Source: Acidipropionibacterium jensenii DSM 20535
Lineage (GTDB): Bacteria; Actinomycetota; Actinomycetes; Propionibacteriales; Propionibacteriaceae
DNA length: 64,000 nt
NCBI RefSeq assembly: GCF_000425285.1
Contig: NZ_AUDD01000001.1
Span: forward strand, 1 to 64,000
Direction of reading: 5' to 3'
Shown here: positions 18,019 to 26,981 of the stretch, one piece after another
Layout: each line of letters starts with the position of its first letter
Numbering within the stretch: position 1 is the stretch's first letter
The notes under the pieces: model-generated
What the model was told of the DNA's origin: nothing
The model's input: the letters and a program-made list of their open reading frames with translations, nothing else
The model's database searches: none
Made by a program: the position numbers and the translations under genes

Positions 18019-18603
18019 TCAGGCCTTCGTGGTGGCGTCCTGGATGGACTTTCCATAGGTCTTCTGGAAGTACGTCTCGGCGGTCTCCATGAAACCGACA
18101 TTCTCCTGCTCGGCGCTGTCCCAGCGGTTCATCTTCTTGGTCGAGGCGGAGAGGTCCTTGCCGGTGGCGTCCTTCACCGACAGCAGCTTCTTCGTCCGCA
18201 GATCCACTGTGTATTCGTACGTCTTGCCCATCGCGACCGACTTGTGATGACGCAGGAAGGTGTTGGTCGCGTAGTTGAAGACGTAGAAGTCGGCGTAGTT
18301 GCCACCGGAGGTGGGGTCGATGAGCTGGAACCTGGCCTGTCCGCTCGCCCCGGGAGTGATGGTGATGGCCGCCCCGGAGCCCTTCTCGATGTTGGCCCTG
18401 CGATCGGTGACGGTGATCTTCCCGGCCTTGGTGACAAGGGTCGCGGGGGAGGCTGCAGCACTGCTGGCCGAGGCGGCACTGCTGGCCGGCGCGGTCGCGG
18501 CGGGGCTGCTGGCGGCCGGAGCCGCGGTGCCACCGGATGAGCACGCGGTGGCTCCCAGTGCGAGGGTGAGGATGGCAAGGGTGGCCAGTGCGGTCTTCTT
18601 CAT
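18019..18603 (-). CDS. Lipoprotein of unknown function in cobaltochelatase operon
   Basis: This 194-residue protein has a classic short signal peptide with lipobox ALGATAC (Cys near residue 21). An Ala/Ser-rich linker to about residue 55 leads to a compact domain of about 140 residues. The domain contains QLIDPTSGGNYADFYVF, FLRHHKSVAMGKTYEY and a Lys-rich C-terminal part. I do not recognise the family. It sits between cobN and the chlD-like gene with gaps of about 66 and 76 bp, so it is probably part of the riboswitch-controlled operon. Its location outside the membrane suggests a role in cobalt or corrinoid capture or in assisting the importer, but that is inference. Confidence 0.7.
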   Translation of the reverse strand: MKKTALATLAILTLALGATACSSGGTAAPAASSPAATAPASSAASASSAAASPATLVTKAGKITVTDRRANIEKGSGAAITITPGASGQARFQLIDPTSGGNYADFYVFNYATNTFLRHHKSVAMGKTYEYTVDLRTKKLLSVKDATGKDLSASTKKMNRWDSAEQENVGFMETAETYFQKTYGKSIQDATTKA

Positions 18604-18669
18604 GGTGGATTCTCCTGTGTCAGTAGGGATGGGAAGTCAGTGGGGTTGGGAAGTCAGTAGGGACGGATG

Positions 18670-21600
18670 TCAGGTGAGATGGATGTCGGTGGGGATGGAT
18701 GGGTCGGGGTCGTCGGTGTCGCCGGCGGCCTCAAGATCTGAGTCGATCTCGAACATCGCCCGGGCCAAGCCCTCCAGGCGCTGATCGTCGGCCTGCCACA
18801 GGCCTCTGCGGGCGGCCTCGCCAAGACGGGCTGCGGTGTCCATGGCGGCATGCGGGTTGTTGGCGACCAGCCGGTCGAGCATCTCGGGATCGCCGATGAG
18901 GCGGTCGAAGGTCTCGTCGAACATCCAGCCCTCGACCTGACCGGTGGTCGCTGCCAGCCCGACGAGATTGAGCACACGGGTGGCGATCTCGGCCCCGCCG
19001 CGGTGCCGATGAGCGAGCATGGCGGTCTGCCACTGCGGGTTGAACAGTCTGGTGCGCAGACCGAGGGCCACCGCCTCGGTGGCGGTCGAGGTGTGGGGAC
19101 GTCGGGTCGTCGTGTCGGTCACCAGCACGGGGACCTGGTGGCCGCGCGCGTGGCCGACCGCCGCCGTCAGTCCCCCGAGGTACTCGAAGTAGTGGTCCAG
19201 ATCGGTGACGGCGTACTCGTTGGAGGAGCGGGTCTGGGAGACCGCGTCGACCCGCGACAGGCCCGCCAAGTACTGGGCGGGAGCCGGTTCGCCGGTGAGG
19301 TTGCGGGTGTAGGCATGGCTGGTCGCCCTGGTGAAGGCCTCCGCCAGGCTCTGGGTGTCGTCCCACTCGCCGGACTCGATGGTGTCGGTCAGCCCGGTGC
19401 CGTAGCTGCCCCGGGCGGGTCCGAAGATCCTGGCACGGCTCAGTTCGTCGGCCTGCTCGGTGTCTCCCCCGGCGGCCAGCAGCCGGGTGCGATCGGCACG
19501 GGTGTGGGCGGCGATCGGGTTGACCTCGTCCGGTTCGTCGAGTTGGGCGATCTGGGCGAAGAGGTCGTCCAGCTCACCGATCAGTGGACCGAAGAGATCG
19601 CGGAAGAAGCCGCAGATGGTGACGATGACGTCGACCCGGGGGTGGGTGAGCTGGTCGGTCGGCACCACCTCGAACCGGGGACGGCCCGGTCGGGGGTGTG
19701 CGACCGGCCGCGCCCCGATGAGCGACAGGATCTGGGCGAAGCTCTCTCCCTGGGTGCGCGAGGTCTCCAGCCCCCACAGCACGACGCCGACGCTGCGCGG
19801 GTCGCGTCCGTGGTGGCCGGTGCGGTAGGAGGACCGGACTCCGGCGGCGATCTGGACGCCGCGCCTCCAGGCCACCTCGGTGGGCACTCGCCTGGGATCG
19901 AACTGGAACAGGCCGCCGCCGGCGGGGAGCACATCGGGAGTGCGCACGACGTCGCCGCCCAGCCGGGCCGGGACGTGCCGTCCCGCCAGGGCCGCGTGGA
20001 GGCCGTCCCACTCGTGGTTGGTGGAGAACCGCCGGGCCAGCTCGCGAGCCGCCGACTGCAGCTCCTCAGGCGCATCGGAGTCACCGCCGAGGCAGGACCG
20101 GACCACCGTGCGTGCCCGGCGCCGCAGCGCCTGGCGGGTGTCTGAGGGCAGGGTGTCCAGATCCGCGTCCAGGCCCTGCTGCCGGGCGAGCACCTCCTCC
20201 GCCGGGGGCACCGAGTCGGCCCCGTGGAGAAGAACGGCCTCCACCATCGCGGCGATCTGATCGGCATCCCAGGGCGATCCGAAGACGTGCAGGCCGATCG
20301 GGATGAGACCCTCCCGGGTGCGTTCGAGCTCGGCCTCGAGCCGGTCGGCGTCGGTGGGCAGATGCGCGGCCTCGGCGAGTGCCCTCAGTCGGTCCCGGAG
20401 ATCCTCGCTGGTGGCCGGCGCCAGGGTGAGGCTGCGCCGGTACTCCTGAAGAACCTCGTCGAGGTCCGCCAGGCTGTCGTGGAGTCCTCCGGGGCGCATC
20501 GCGACCGGTTGGTAGCTCACCAGTTGGGCGTGCGACCGGCGAAGCGCGATGAGCGACTCGGACGGGTTTCCGCAGTAGTAGAGGTAGATGTGCGGTACTC
20601 CGCCGAGCATTCGGTCGGGGAAGTCGCGGGTACTGACGGCGTTCTCCTTGGAGGCCAGGAACTCCAGGGTGCCGTGGGTGCCGACGTGAATGATGACGTC
20701 GGCGTACCAGACCTCCCTCAGCCAGGTGTAGAAGGCCAGGTACTGCGGGTGCGGCGGCCGGGTGCGGTCGTGGGCGTCGTTGGGACCGCCGCCCCGGCCG
20801 GGCTGAATGGCGACCAGGGCGTTCCGGTACTCGACTGCGGGTATCAGGAAGTCGCCATCCGGGGCGGTCATGGGCTGGCCGGCGCCGCCGTGCGGCCATT
20901 CGGCGCGCACCCGTGCCCATGCGTCGTCGTCGCCGAGATCGCGTTCTGCCTCCCGACGCGGGTAGCGGATCGGATCCCCGGCGGTGACGTACCTCGGTGA
21001 GTTGACGGCCCGCGCCAGCAGGTCGTCGAGAAGTCGGCCGGCCGGCGGGGTGGCGACGTCGTAGCCTCGCCGGGACAGGTCGGAGAGGATGGCGCAGATG
21101 GAGGCGGCGACGTCCAGGAAGGCGCCGCCCAGCAGTCGATCCTCGCCGGCGGGGTAGTCGTACCCCACGATCGCCACGCGGACGCTCCCGGCCGGCAACC
21201 GGCGCAGTCTCAGCAGGCCGGCGGCCCGGCTCACCAGACGGTCGATCTGGTCCGGGATCGGTACCAGCGAGCTGAAGGCGACCTGGTGGCGCTCGTCGCG
21301 GGTCGCCTCTCCCATCGCTGCCACCGGGATCTCGTCGATGCAGCCGTCCAGTTCGGGCAGCATCACCGAGACCATGGTCTCGGCCGGTCCCAGCCCGGCC
21401 GGGCTCCGCCGCCACTCCTCGACCGTGTGACGGGTGAGTGCGAGAGGCCTCAGGTAGGCCGCCCCCCATTCGCGGAGAAGGTCGGTTCCCCGGTCTGCAT
21501 TGCCACCACGGGGCCCGGCCCCCAGCCGGAAGCCCATCAGGTTGATCACGAGGTCTGGTGTCAGTCCGGCGTCGGCCATCAGGGTGCGCAGTGCCTCGGG

Positions 21601-22350
21601 GCTGCGCCCGGCGTCGCCGAGGACGGCGATCGGTAGCACCCTGGCGATGCGGGACAGGGCCGAGGCCAGGACGGCCGCGATGGGCTCGGTGGCGGTCGGA
21701 TAGCTGCGTCCCGAGTAGATCAGCACGGCCAGCGGGCCGCCGCGACCGCCGAACTGCGGGTGGGCATCGGCGAAGGCGGCGATGTCGTGATAGCGGGTGG
21801 CGGTGGACGGGTCAGAGGGCAGGACCCCGTCCACGGGGGTCGTGGCAACGGTGACCTCGATCTCCGGGTGGTCTCCGTAGAAGTGCAGACAGATGGTGAG
21901 GAACTGCATCGCCCGGTCGGCGTCCATGGCGTGGAAGCAGGACAGCAGGGTCCCGAGGTTGCGGCGGTCCGACGGGGAGGCTGCGGAGCCTGCGAGGGCT
22001 CGCCCGCCCATTGGCCCTCGGCCTACCGACGGTGCCGATGCGGTGACGCTGCCCAGCCGCAGCTTCTCGCTGAAACCGCGACCGGTCGGCAGCAGCTGGC
22101 CGTCGAAGCCGCTGAGGGGGACGGCCATCGCCTCGGCCCAGCGCGGGTCGGCCCCCATCTCGTCGACGACGACCATGTCGGCACCCGGGATCGTCGCGGC
22201 CAGACGGGCCAGGTCGGGGCGTGCGGGAGCGAGGGAGGCGTTGAAGGGAACCAGGTCGCTGGCCCCGGGGTGGGTGGCCTCGATCCGGTCGGCGGCGTCG
22301 ATGAGCCGGCCGATCACCTCGGGGCAGACCGTGACGATGACGATCCTCAT
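18670..22350 (-). CDS. cobN: CobN-like cobaltochelatase large subunit
   Basis: This 1226-residue protein has the length and blocks of CobN/ChlH: VIIHVGTHGTLEFLASKENAV, GVVLWGLETSRTQGESFAQIL, YLAGLSRVDAVSQTRSSNEY and NPQWQTAMLAHRHRGGAEIA. CobN inserts Co2+ into hydrogenobyrinic a,c-diamide with ATPase partners; here those partners are ChlI/D-like. The ATG at 22350 overlaps the preceding ABC ATPase stop. Riboswitch control and the cobalt-type importer support cobalt over magnesium. Propionibacteria usually insert cobalt early by a CbiK/CbiX-type enzyme, so this chelatase may be a second route or act on scavenged rings. Confidence 0.9.
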   Translation of the reverse strand: MRIVIVTVCPEVIGRLIDAADRIEATHPGASDLVPFNASLAPARPDLARLAATIPGADMVVVDEMGADPRWAEAMAVPLSGFDGQLLPTGRGFSEKLRLGSVTASAPSVGRGPMGGRALAGSAASPSDRRNLGTLLSCFHAMDADRAMQFLTICLHFYGDHPEIEVTVATTPVDGVLPSDPSTATRYHDIAAFADAHPQFGGRGGPLAVLIYSGRSYPTATEPIAAVLASALSRIARVLPIAVLGDAGRSPEALRTLMADAGLTPDLVINLMGFRLGAGPRGGNADRGTDLLREWGAAYLRPLALTRHTVEEWRRSPAGLGPAETMVSVMLPELDGCIDEIPVAAMGEATRDERHQVAFSSLVPIPDQIDRLVSRAAGLLRLRRLPAGSVRVAIVGYDYPAGEDRLLGGAFLDVAASICAILSDLSRRGYDVATPPAGRLLDDLLARAVNSPRYVTAGDPIRYPRREAERDLGDDDAWARVRAEWPHGGAGQPMTAPDGDFLIPAVEYRNALVAIQPGRGGGPNDAHDRTRPPHPQYLAFYTWLREVWYADVIIHVGTHGTLEFLASKENAVSTRDFPDRMLGGVPHIYLYYCGNPSESLIALRRSHAQLVSYQPVAMRPGGLHDSLADLDEVLQEYRRSLTLAPATSEDLRDRLRALAEAAHLPTDADRLEAELERTREGLIPIGLHVFGSPWDADQIAAMVEAVLLHGADSVPPAEEVLARQQGLDADLDTLPSDTRQALRRRARTVVRSCLGGDSDAPEELQSAARELARRFSTNHEWDGLHAALAGRHVPARLGGDVVRTPDVLPAGGGLFQFDPRRVPTEVAWRRGVQIAAGVRSSYRTGHHGRDPRSVGVVLWGLETSRTQGESFAQILSLIGARPVAHPRPGRPRFEVVPTDQLTHPRVDVIVTICGFFRDLFGPLIGELDDLFAQIAQLDEPDEVNPIAAHTRADRTRLLAAGGDTEQADELSRARIFGPARGSYGTGLTDTIESGEWDDTQSLAEAFTRATSHAYTRNLTGEPAPAQYLAGLSRVDAVSQTRSSNEYAVTDLDHYFEYLGGLTAAVGHARGHQVPVLVTDTTTRRPHTSTATEAVALGLRTRLFNPQWQTAMLAHRHRGGAEIATRVLNLVGLAATTGQVEGWMFDETFDRLIGDPEMLDRLVANNPHAAMDTAARLGEAARRGLWQADDQRLEGLARAMFEIDSDLEAAGDTDDPDPSIPTDIHLT

Positions 22351-23225
22351 GACGCCGGTCCTCCGAGGGTGCAGGCGTCCGGGGCGTGGTCCACGGCGGT
22401 CCCGGGCGTGGCAGCGGCCCGCCGGCAGGGCTGGACCACCGGCCTTCCCGTCAGCGGATCACTGGTGGTCCACACGTCGACGCCGAACCCCTCGCGCACC
22501 ACCACGGGGGCCAGAGCCTCCTGCGGCGCGCCTGCCGTCAGGACTCGTCCCTGGGTCATCACCAGGCAGGTGTCGGCATAGCGTGCCGCCTGTGTCAGAT
22601 CGTGCAGCACCATGATCACGGTGATCCCGCGCTCCCGGTTGAGCTCGGCGACCAGGTCGAGGATGTCGATCTGGAAGGCGATGTCGAGGTAGGTCGTCGG
22701 TTCGTCGAGGAGCAGCACCGTGGGCTGCTGGGCCAGTGCGGTGGCCAGCCAGGCCCGCTGACGCTCGCCTCCCGACAGGGTGCCCATGCGTCGGTCGGCC
22801 AGGTGTGTCAGGCCCGTGAGGTCCAGGACGTTGTCGACCACCTGCTGGTCGTCGGACAGTCCCGCCTGCCACCACCGGCGATGGGCGTAGCGGCCGTAGC
22901 CGATCATTCTGCGCACGGTCACGTCGGAGCTGATCCGGGGACTCTGCCACACGGTGGCGATCGCCCGCGCCCGGGCGGTGCTGCTGAGGTCGGAGACCGG
23001 CCGCCCGTCCAGAAGGACCTCGCCGGTGCAGTGCAGCGCCCCGCAGATGGCTCGGATGAGAGTGGTCTTGCCCGAACCGTTGGGGCCCAGCACCGCATGG
23101 ATCGCCCCGGCGCGGAAGTCGGCATCGATGCCGTGCAGGATCTCGGTGCCGGCGAGTTCGACACGGAGGTCGACCGTGCGGATGCCTCCCGGGGGGGCGG
23201 GTGCCGGGAGGGCCGTGCCCGTCAC
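22347..23225 (-). CDS. FepC/BtuD-like ABC importer ATP-binding protein
   Basis: This 292-residue ATPase has Walker [14 protein letters not shown], signature TLSGGERQRAWLA, Walker B VLLLDEPTTYLDIA and switch VLHDLTQAARYAD, typical of siderophore/cobalamin importers. GTG at 23225 overlaps the permease stop by four bases (GTGA) and has GGAGG upstream. The longer frame to 23357 lies inside the permease gene. It powers the BtuC-like permease at 23222-24262. The first operon genes are coupled by 4-bp overlaps, favouring fixed stoichiometry. Confidence 0.9.
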   Translation of the reverse strand: MTGTALPAPAPPGGIRTVDLRVELAGTEILHGIDADFRAGAIHAVLGPNGSGKTTLIRAICGALHCTGEVLLDGRPVSDLSSTARARAIATVWQSPRISSDVTVRRMIGYGRYAHRRWWQAGLSDDQQVVDNVLDLTGLTHLADRRMGTLSGGERQRAWLATALAQQPTVLLLDEPTTYLDIAFQIDILDLVAELNRERGITVIMVLHDLTQAARYADTCLVMTQGRVLTAGAPQEALAPVVVREGFGVDVWTTSDPLTGRPVVQPCRRAAATPGTAVDHAPDACTLGGPAS

Positions 23226-24262
23226 AGCGTCCTCCTCAGGAGGAAGAGGAAGAAGGGGACGCCGAGGGCGGCCATGGCTATTCCGACGGGAATCTCCACC
23301 GGGCTGAACAGGGTGCGCGAGAGAGTGTCGCTGAGCATCAGAAGTGCGGCACCGCACAGGATGGAGCCTGGGATCAGCACTCGATGGTCGGAACCCAGGA
23401 CGAGCCGCATGATGTGGGGGACGATGAGCCCGACGAAGCTCAGCAGGCCCACGGCAGCGACGGACACGGCGGCCAGCAGGGCGGCCAGGGTGGTGAAGAA
23501 CAGCCGACTGGCCTGGACATTCATGCCCATCGAACCGGCGACGTCGTCACCGAGCACGAGGATGTTGAGACGGCTGTCCACCATGAGGGTGATGGCCAGG
23601 GCGACGAGACTGTACGGCCAGATCATCCGCAACTCGGTCCATCCGCGGAGCGACATGCTGCCGTTCATGAACATCAGCGCGCCCTGCACCCGGTCGGAGT
23701 AGAGCACCATGACAGCCGATATGCCGGCCCCGCAGAGCGCGGAGACCGCCACCCCGGCCAGGATGATCCGGAGCGGCTGGATCCCACCCCGCCAGGCCAG
23801 GGCGTAGATGGTCAGCGCGGCCGCCATCGCACCGGCGAATCCCAGCGGAGGAACCAGGGTCTGGTTCTCCGGGTGGATCACCAGAATGGCGATGCCCACC
23901 AGACCGGCTCCCGAGGAGATCCCGATGATGCTCGGGTCGGCGAGCGGATTGGCCATCACGGCCTGCAGGATGGTGCCGCTGGTCGCCAGGTTCATCCCGA
24001 CCAGAGCCGCCAGCAGCATCCGCGGCAGGCGGATGTCCCAGACCACCCGGTGCCAGCTGTCGTCGGTGTGCACCAGCGCGGAGACCACCTGCCCCGGCGT
24101 CAGGTCGATGGTTCCCCATCCGACTGCCAGCAGGCCGGCAGCGACCACGAGTACGGCGAGACCGGTCAGCACCGTCGTCCGGTACCAGCGGCGCTCCTGA
24201 AGAGGAAGGGATGACGCCGCGAGCGGGGCCGGAGACCTGGCGGGGATCTCCGGGACGGTCAT
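23222..24262 (-). CDS. FecCD/BtuC-family ABC importer permease
   Basis: This 346-residue protein has about ten membrane helices and the family blocks LPRMLLAALVGMNLATSG, NPLADPSIIGISSGAGL and FVGLIVPHIMRLVLGSDHR (the ATPase-contact loop). It forms a homodimeric channel for metal chelates or corrinoids. Start and stop overlap both neighbours by 4 bp. The cargo is probably cobalt-linked because the operon is cobalamin-regulated and carries chelatase and cbtB genes. It could also carry cobinamide or cobalamin itself. Confidence 0.9.
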   Translation of the reverse strand: MTVPEIPARSPAPLAASSLPLQERRWYRTTVLTGLAVLVVAAGLLAVGWGTIDLTPGQVVSALVHTDDSWHRVVWDIRLPRMLLAALVGMNLATSGTILQAVMANPLADPSIIGISSGAGLVGIAILVIHPENQTLVPPLGFAGAMAAALTIYALAWRGGIQPLRIILAGVAVSALCGAGISAVMVLYSDRVQGALMFMNGSMSLRGWTELRMIWPYSLVALAITLMVDSRLNILVLGDDVAGSMGMNVQASRLFFTTLAALLAAVSVAAVGLLSFVGLIVPHIMRLVLGSDHRVLIPGSILCGAALLMLSDTLSRTLFSPVEIPVGIAMAALGVPFFLFLLRRTL

Positions 24263-25353
24263 GCGACCTGCTTCGGTGCGCCGTAGACGTCCGGGTAGAT
24301 GCTGGCGGCGAGGAACTCCATCGCGTCGCCGTAGTACGGGCCGGCATTCATCAGGAAGTACTGCTGCGGGAGGTAGATGACCTTGCCGTTGCGGACGGCG
24401 TCGACGGCCTGCCAGGCTTTGTTGGTGGCGAACTCCTGGTTGATGCGCTGCTTGGCCAGGGAGTTCGACTTCATCATGCTCGTCACGAGGATGTAGTCGG
24501 GCTTCTGGCGGACGATCTCCTCGATGTCCAGAGGAGTCGTCTCGGATCCGGGGTTGTCGGGGGTGAGCCCGGAGGCCAGGTTCCTCAACTTGAGGGTCTG
24601 GGCCATCTGGCCGGCGATGCTGTTGTCCAGTTTGACCGACAGGGCGGTGGCGGTGACGTAGACGATGGCGACCTTGGTGGTGCGGTTCGGCAGCTTGGCT
24701 ACGACGCGGTTCACCTGAGTCCGGATGTGCGAGATGCGCTGCTCGGCGATCTCGGGGTGCCCGGTGAGAGCGCCGAATGCCCGGTAGGTGGCGCTCAGCT
24801 CATCCATGGATCGGGCCTTGACGGTCATGGTGCGCAGGCCGAGTTCGTGGAGCCGGTTGTACAGGGTGTCCTGCTCGCCGCTCATGATGATGACGAGATC
24901 GGGCTTGTACGAGGTGAGGGCCTCCATATTGGGGGACAGCGCTCCACCGACGGTGGGGACCGCCTTCATCTCCTTCTCATGGGCCGGGACGATGCGCAGA
25001 TTCTGGGTGATGTCGGACCGGCACACCGCCTTCCCGTCGACATCGAACCACAGATTGAGAGGAGTCGCCGATATCACGCAGACTCGACGAGGAGCGTGGG
25101 TGAACACGAGCTTCTGATTGTTGAAATCGGTGACCGTCAGGGGGAAGGAGGCTCCGGAGATTCTCACCGGGTTCGTTCCCGCCGAGGCATCCGACCCGGA
25201 CCGTGATCCACTCGGGGATCCACTGGCGGCCGATGGGGACCCGGTGGCGCTCCCGGACGGCGTTGAACAGCTCGTGAGGAGGCCCGTGCAGGCGATCGTC
25301 AGCGCGGCACAGGATGCGGTGAGGGAACGGCGAAACGAACGGTGTGTGAGCAT
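24259..25353 (-). CDS. FecB/BtuF-like ABC substrate-binding lipoprotein
   Basis: This 364-residue lipoprotein has lipobox LLTSC near residue 29, a Ser/Gly/Asp linker to about residue 65, then the helical-backbone metal receptor fold. Visible blocks include RRVCVISATPLNLWFDVDG, LTSYKPDLVIIMSGEQDTL and EEIVRQKPDYILVTSMMKS. It is the first gene behind the riboswitch at 25410-25533 and presumably delivers a cobalt chelate or corrinoid to the BtuC-like permease. It differs clearly from the other binding protein at 236-1342, so the two are not recent copies. AGGCGCAGGTC precedes the ATG at 25353. Confidence 0.85.
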   Translation of the reverse strand: MLTHRSFRRSLTASCAALTIACTGLLTSCSTPSGSATGSPSAASGSPSGSRSGSDASAGTNPVRISGASFPLTVTDFNNQKLVFTHAPRRVCVISATPLNLWFDVDGKAVCRSDITQNLRIVPAHEKEMKAVPTVGGALSPNMEALTSYKPDLVIIMSGEQDTLYNRLHELGLRTMTVKARSMDELSATYRAFGALTGHPEIAEQRISHIRTQVNRVVAKLPNRTTKVAIVYVTATALSVKLDNSIAGQMAQTLKLRNLASGLTPDNPGSETTPLDIEEIVRQKPDYILVTSMMKSNSLAKQRINQEFATNKAWQAVDAVRNGKVIYLPQQYFLMNAGPYYGDAMEFLAASIYPDVYGAPKQVA

Positions 25354-25409
25354 GACCTGCGCCTCCGGACGGACGCGCTGGACGCATGACGCACCAGTTC
25401 ATCCATCGT

Positions 25410-25533
25410 GAACTCGAGTGGACACGCCGAGGCAGGCGACCGGACTTCGCCGAGATGGCGTCACCGTTGCGGGACAGTGCCGGATTCTCACCGGCTTCGC
25501 TGACACTCGATGTGGTCACGTCTTCCGTGACGC
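25410..25533 (-). promoter_or_regulatory. Cobalamin riboswitch leading the importer-cobN operon
   Basis: Minus-strand sequence reads GCGAAGCCGGTGAGAATCCG, then CACTGTCCCGCAACGGTGA and AAGTCCGGTCGCCTGCC, an excellent match to the cobalamin aptamer. Flanks GCGTCACGGAAGACGTGACC can form the basal stem. The downstream 17-mer GTTCACGATGGATGAAC can fold into a small hairpin ahead of the GGAGG of the binding-protein gene. It should repress the operon when cobalamin is plentiful. Confidence 0.9.
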
Positions 25534-25581
25534 AATTACGCTATCAGTCGCAATCTCTGCAGATCATGCCGACCGCCGCTA

Positions 25582-26811
25582 CTAGGATTCCTCCGGAACT
25601 CGGCTGAACGGGAGTGGGCCTCCAAGTGACCCCGCGAGCCTGGGGGACTGGATCAGCGGGGCGACGAAGGTCGCGATCCGGCTGGTGCCCTCCTCGATGG
25701 CGTCCTGCGAGGTGGCGTAGGAGAGTCTGACGTGTCCCTCTCCGAGGAATCCGAAGTCGATCCCGGGGGCGACCGCCACGCGCTGCTCGGCCAGCAGTCG
25801 GGTGGCGAACTCCTGCGAGGTCAAGCCGGTGCGCTCGATGTTGACGAAGACGTAGAACGCGCCGTTGGGGGTGCGGCACTCCAGTCCGTCGATCCGGTTG
25901 ATCGCCGCCACGATGAGATCGCGCCGGCGCAGATAGCTGGCCCGCATCGTCTCGACCACGGACTGGTCGCCGTCCAGGGCGGTGGCCGCGGCCACCTGTG
26001 CGGTGGCATTGACGCAGCTCAGCAGGCACTCCTGCATGGCGGGCATCCGGCCGATGATCTCCCGGGGGCCGAGGATGAACCCGACCCGCCATCCGGTCAT
26101 CGCGTAGGCCTTGGAGACCGAGTCGACGCAGAAGGTGCGCTCCCGCATGCCGGGGAGCCGGGCGATGTTGAAGAACTCGGTCTGCCCGTAGACCAGGTGC
26201 TTGTAGACCTCGTCGAAGATCACGTAGAGGTCGTTCTCGAGGGCGACCCGGGCGATCATCTCGAGGTTCTCCCGGGAGGCGGTGGTGCCGGTCGGATTGG
26301 CCGGGGAGTTCACCAGGATCACCTTCGTCCGGTCGGTGACGGCCCTCCTCAGGGACTCCTCCTCGAAGCAGAATCCGGTCTCCTCGCGGGTCGGGACGAA
26401 TACCGGGGTGCACCGGTTCAGGACGATCGTGCCCTGGTAGTTCGCGTAGCAGGGATCGGTCACCAGCACCTCGTCGCCGGGGTTGGTCAGTGTCGCGAGG
26501 GTGAGGTAGAGCCCCTCCATGGCGCCATTGGTGACCATGATCTCGGAGGCCGGGTCGTAGTCGATCCGGTCGAAGCGACGGAACTCCCGGGCCACCGCCT
26601 CGCGCAGCGGGCGGATCCCCGAGTTGTCGGTGTAGCCGATCCGGTCGTGCTCGAGGGACCGGGTCGCGGCCTCGATGACGGCCGGCGGGGTGGGGAAGTC
26701 GGGCTCGCCGACGGCGAAGGAGATGACGTCGTCCATCCCGATGATCTGGTTGAAGATGACCCGCAGCAGGGACAGGGGCGTCGCGCTGGCCGCGGAACTG
26801 ATCGGTTCCAT
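25582..26811 (-). CDS. Class I/II PLP-dependent aminotransferase
   Basis: This 409-residue fold-type I aminotransferase has NSPANPTGT, the aspartate of FDEVYKHLVYG and the PLP lysine in SVSKAYAMTGWRVG near residue 238. The arginine for the substrate carboxylate lies in GHVRLSYATS. It is closest in style to aspartate/aromatic aminotransferases of subgroup Ialpha/Igamma. It probably swaps an amino group between an amino acid and 2-oxoglutarate in the cytoplasm; the substrate cannot be told from sequence. It is transcribed alone, downstream of the tautomerase gene and separated from it by 170 bp. Confidence 0.85.
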   Translation of the reverse strand: MEPISSAASATPLSLLRVIFNQIIGMDDVISFAVGEPDFPTPPAVIEAATRSLEHDRIGYTDNSGIRPLREAVAREFRRFDRIDYDPASEIMVTNGAMEGLYLTLATLTNPGDEVLVTDPCYANYQGTIVLNRCTPVFVPTREETGFCFEEESLRRAVTDRTKVILVNSPANPTGTTASRENLEMIARVALENDLYVIFDEVYKHLVYGQTEFFNIARLPGMRERTFCVDSVSKAYAMTGWRVGFILGPREIIGRMPAMQECLLSCVNATAQVAAATALDGDQSVVETMRASYLRRRDLIVAAINRIDGLECRTPNGAFYVFVNIERTGLTSQEFATRLLAEQRVAVAPGIDFGFLGEGHVRLSYATSQDAIEEGTSRIATFVAPLIQSPRLAGSLGGPLPFSRVPEES

Positions 26812-26981
26812 CGGCGGGATCCTCGGGATCGTGTGGGCTGTGGCGGGCCCACAGCGGTCAGGGCAGATTGTGGTCGATCGCCGTTACGCGCCGATGACAC
26901 CGGGCCGGGGAAGCCGGACGGGGAGGTTGGGGCAGGTGAGGCCGGGCCGGGGAGGCCGGCGCAGGTGAGCGCTCGCCGCCG

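Noticed and set aside
24977-25519. 180-codon minus-strand frame overlapping the binding-protein gene
   Set aside because: Its start encodes the riboswitch core and the rest is a shadow of the binding-protein gene in another frame.
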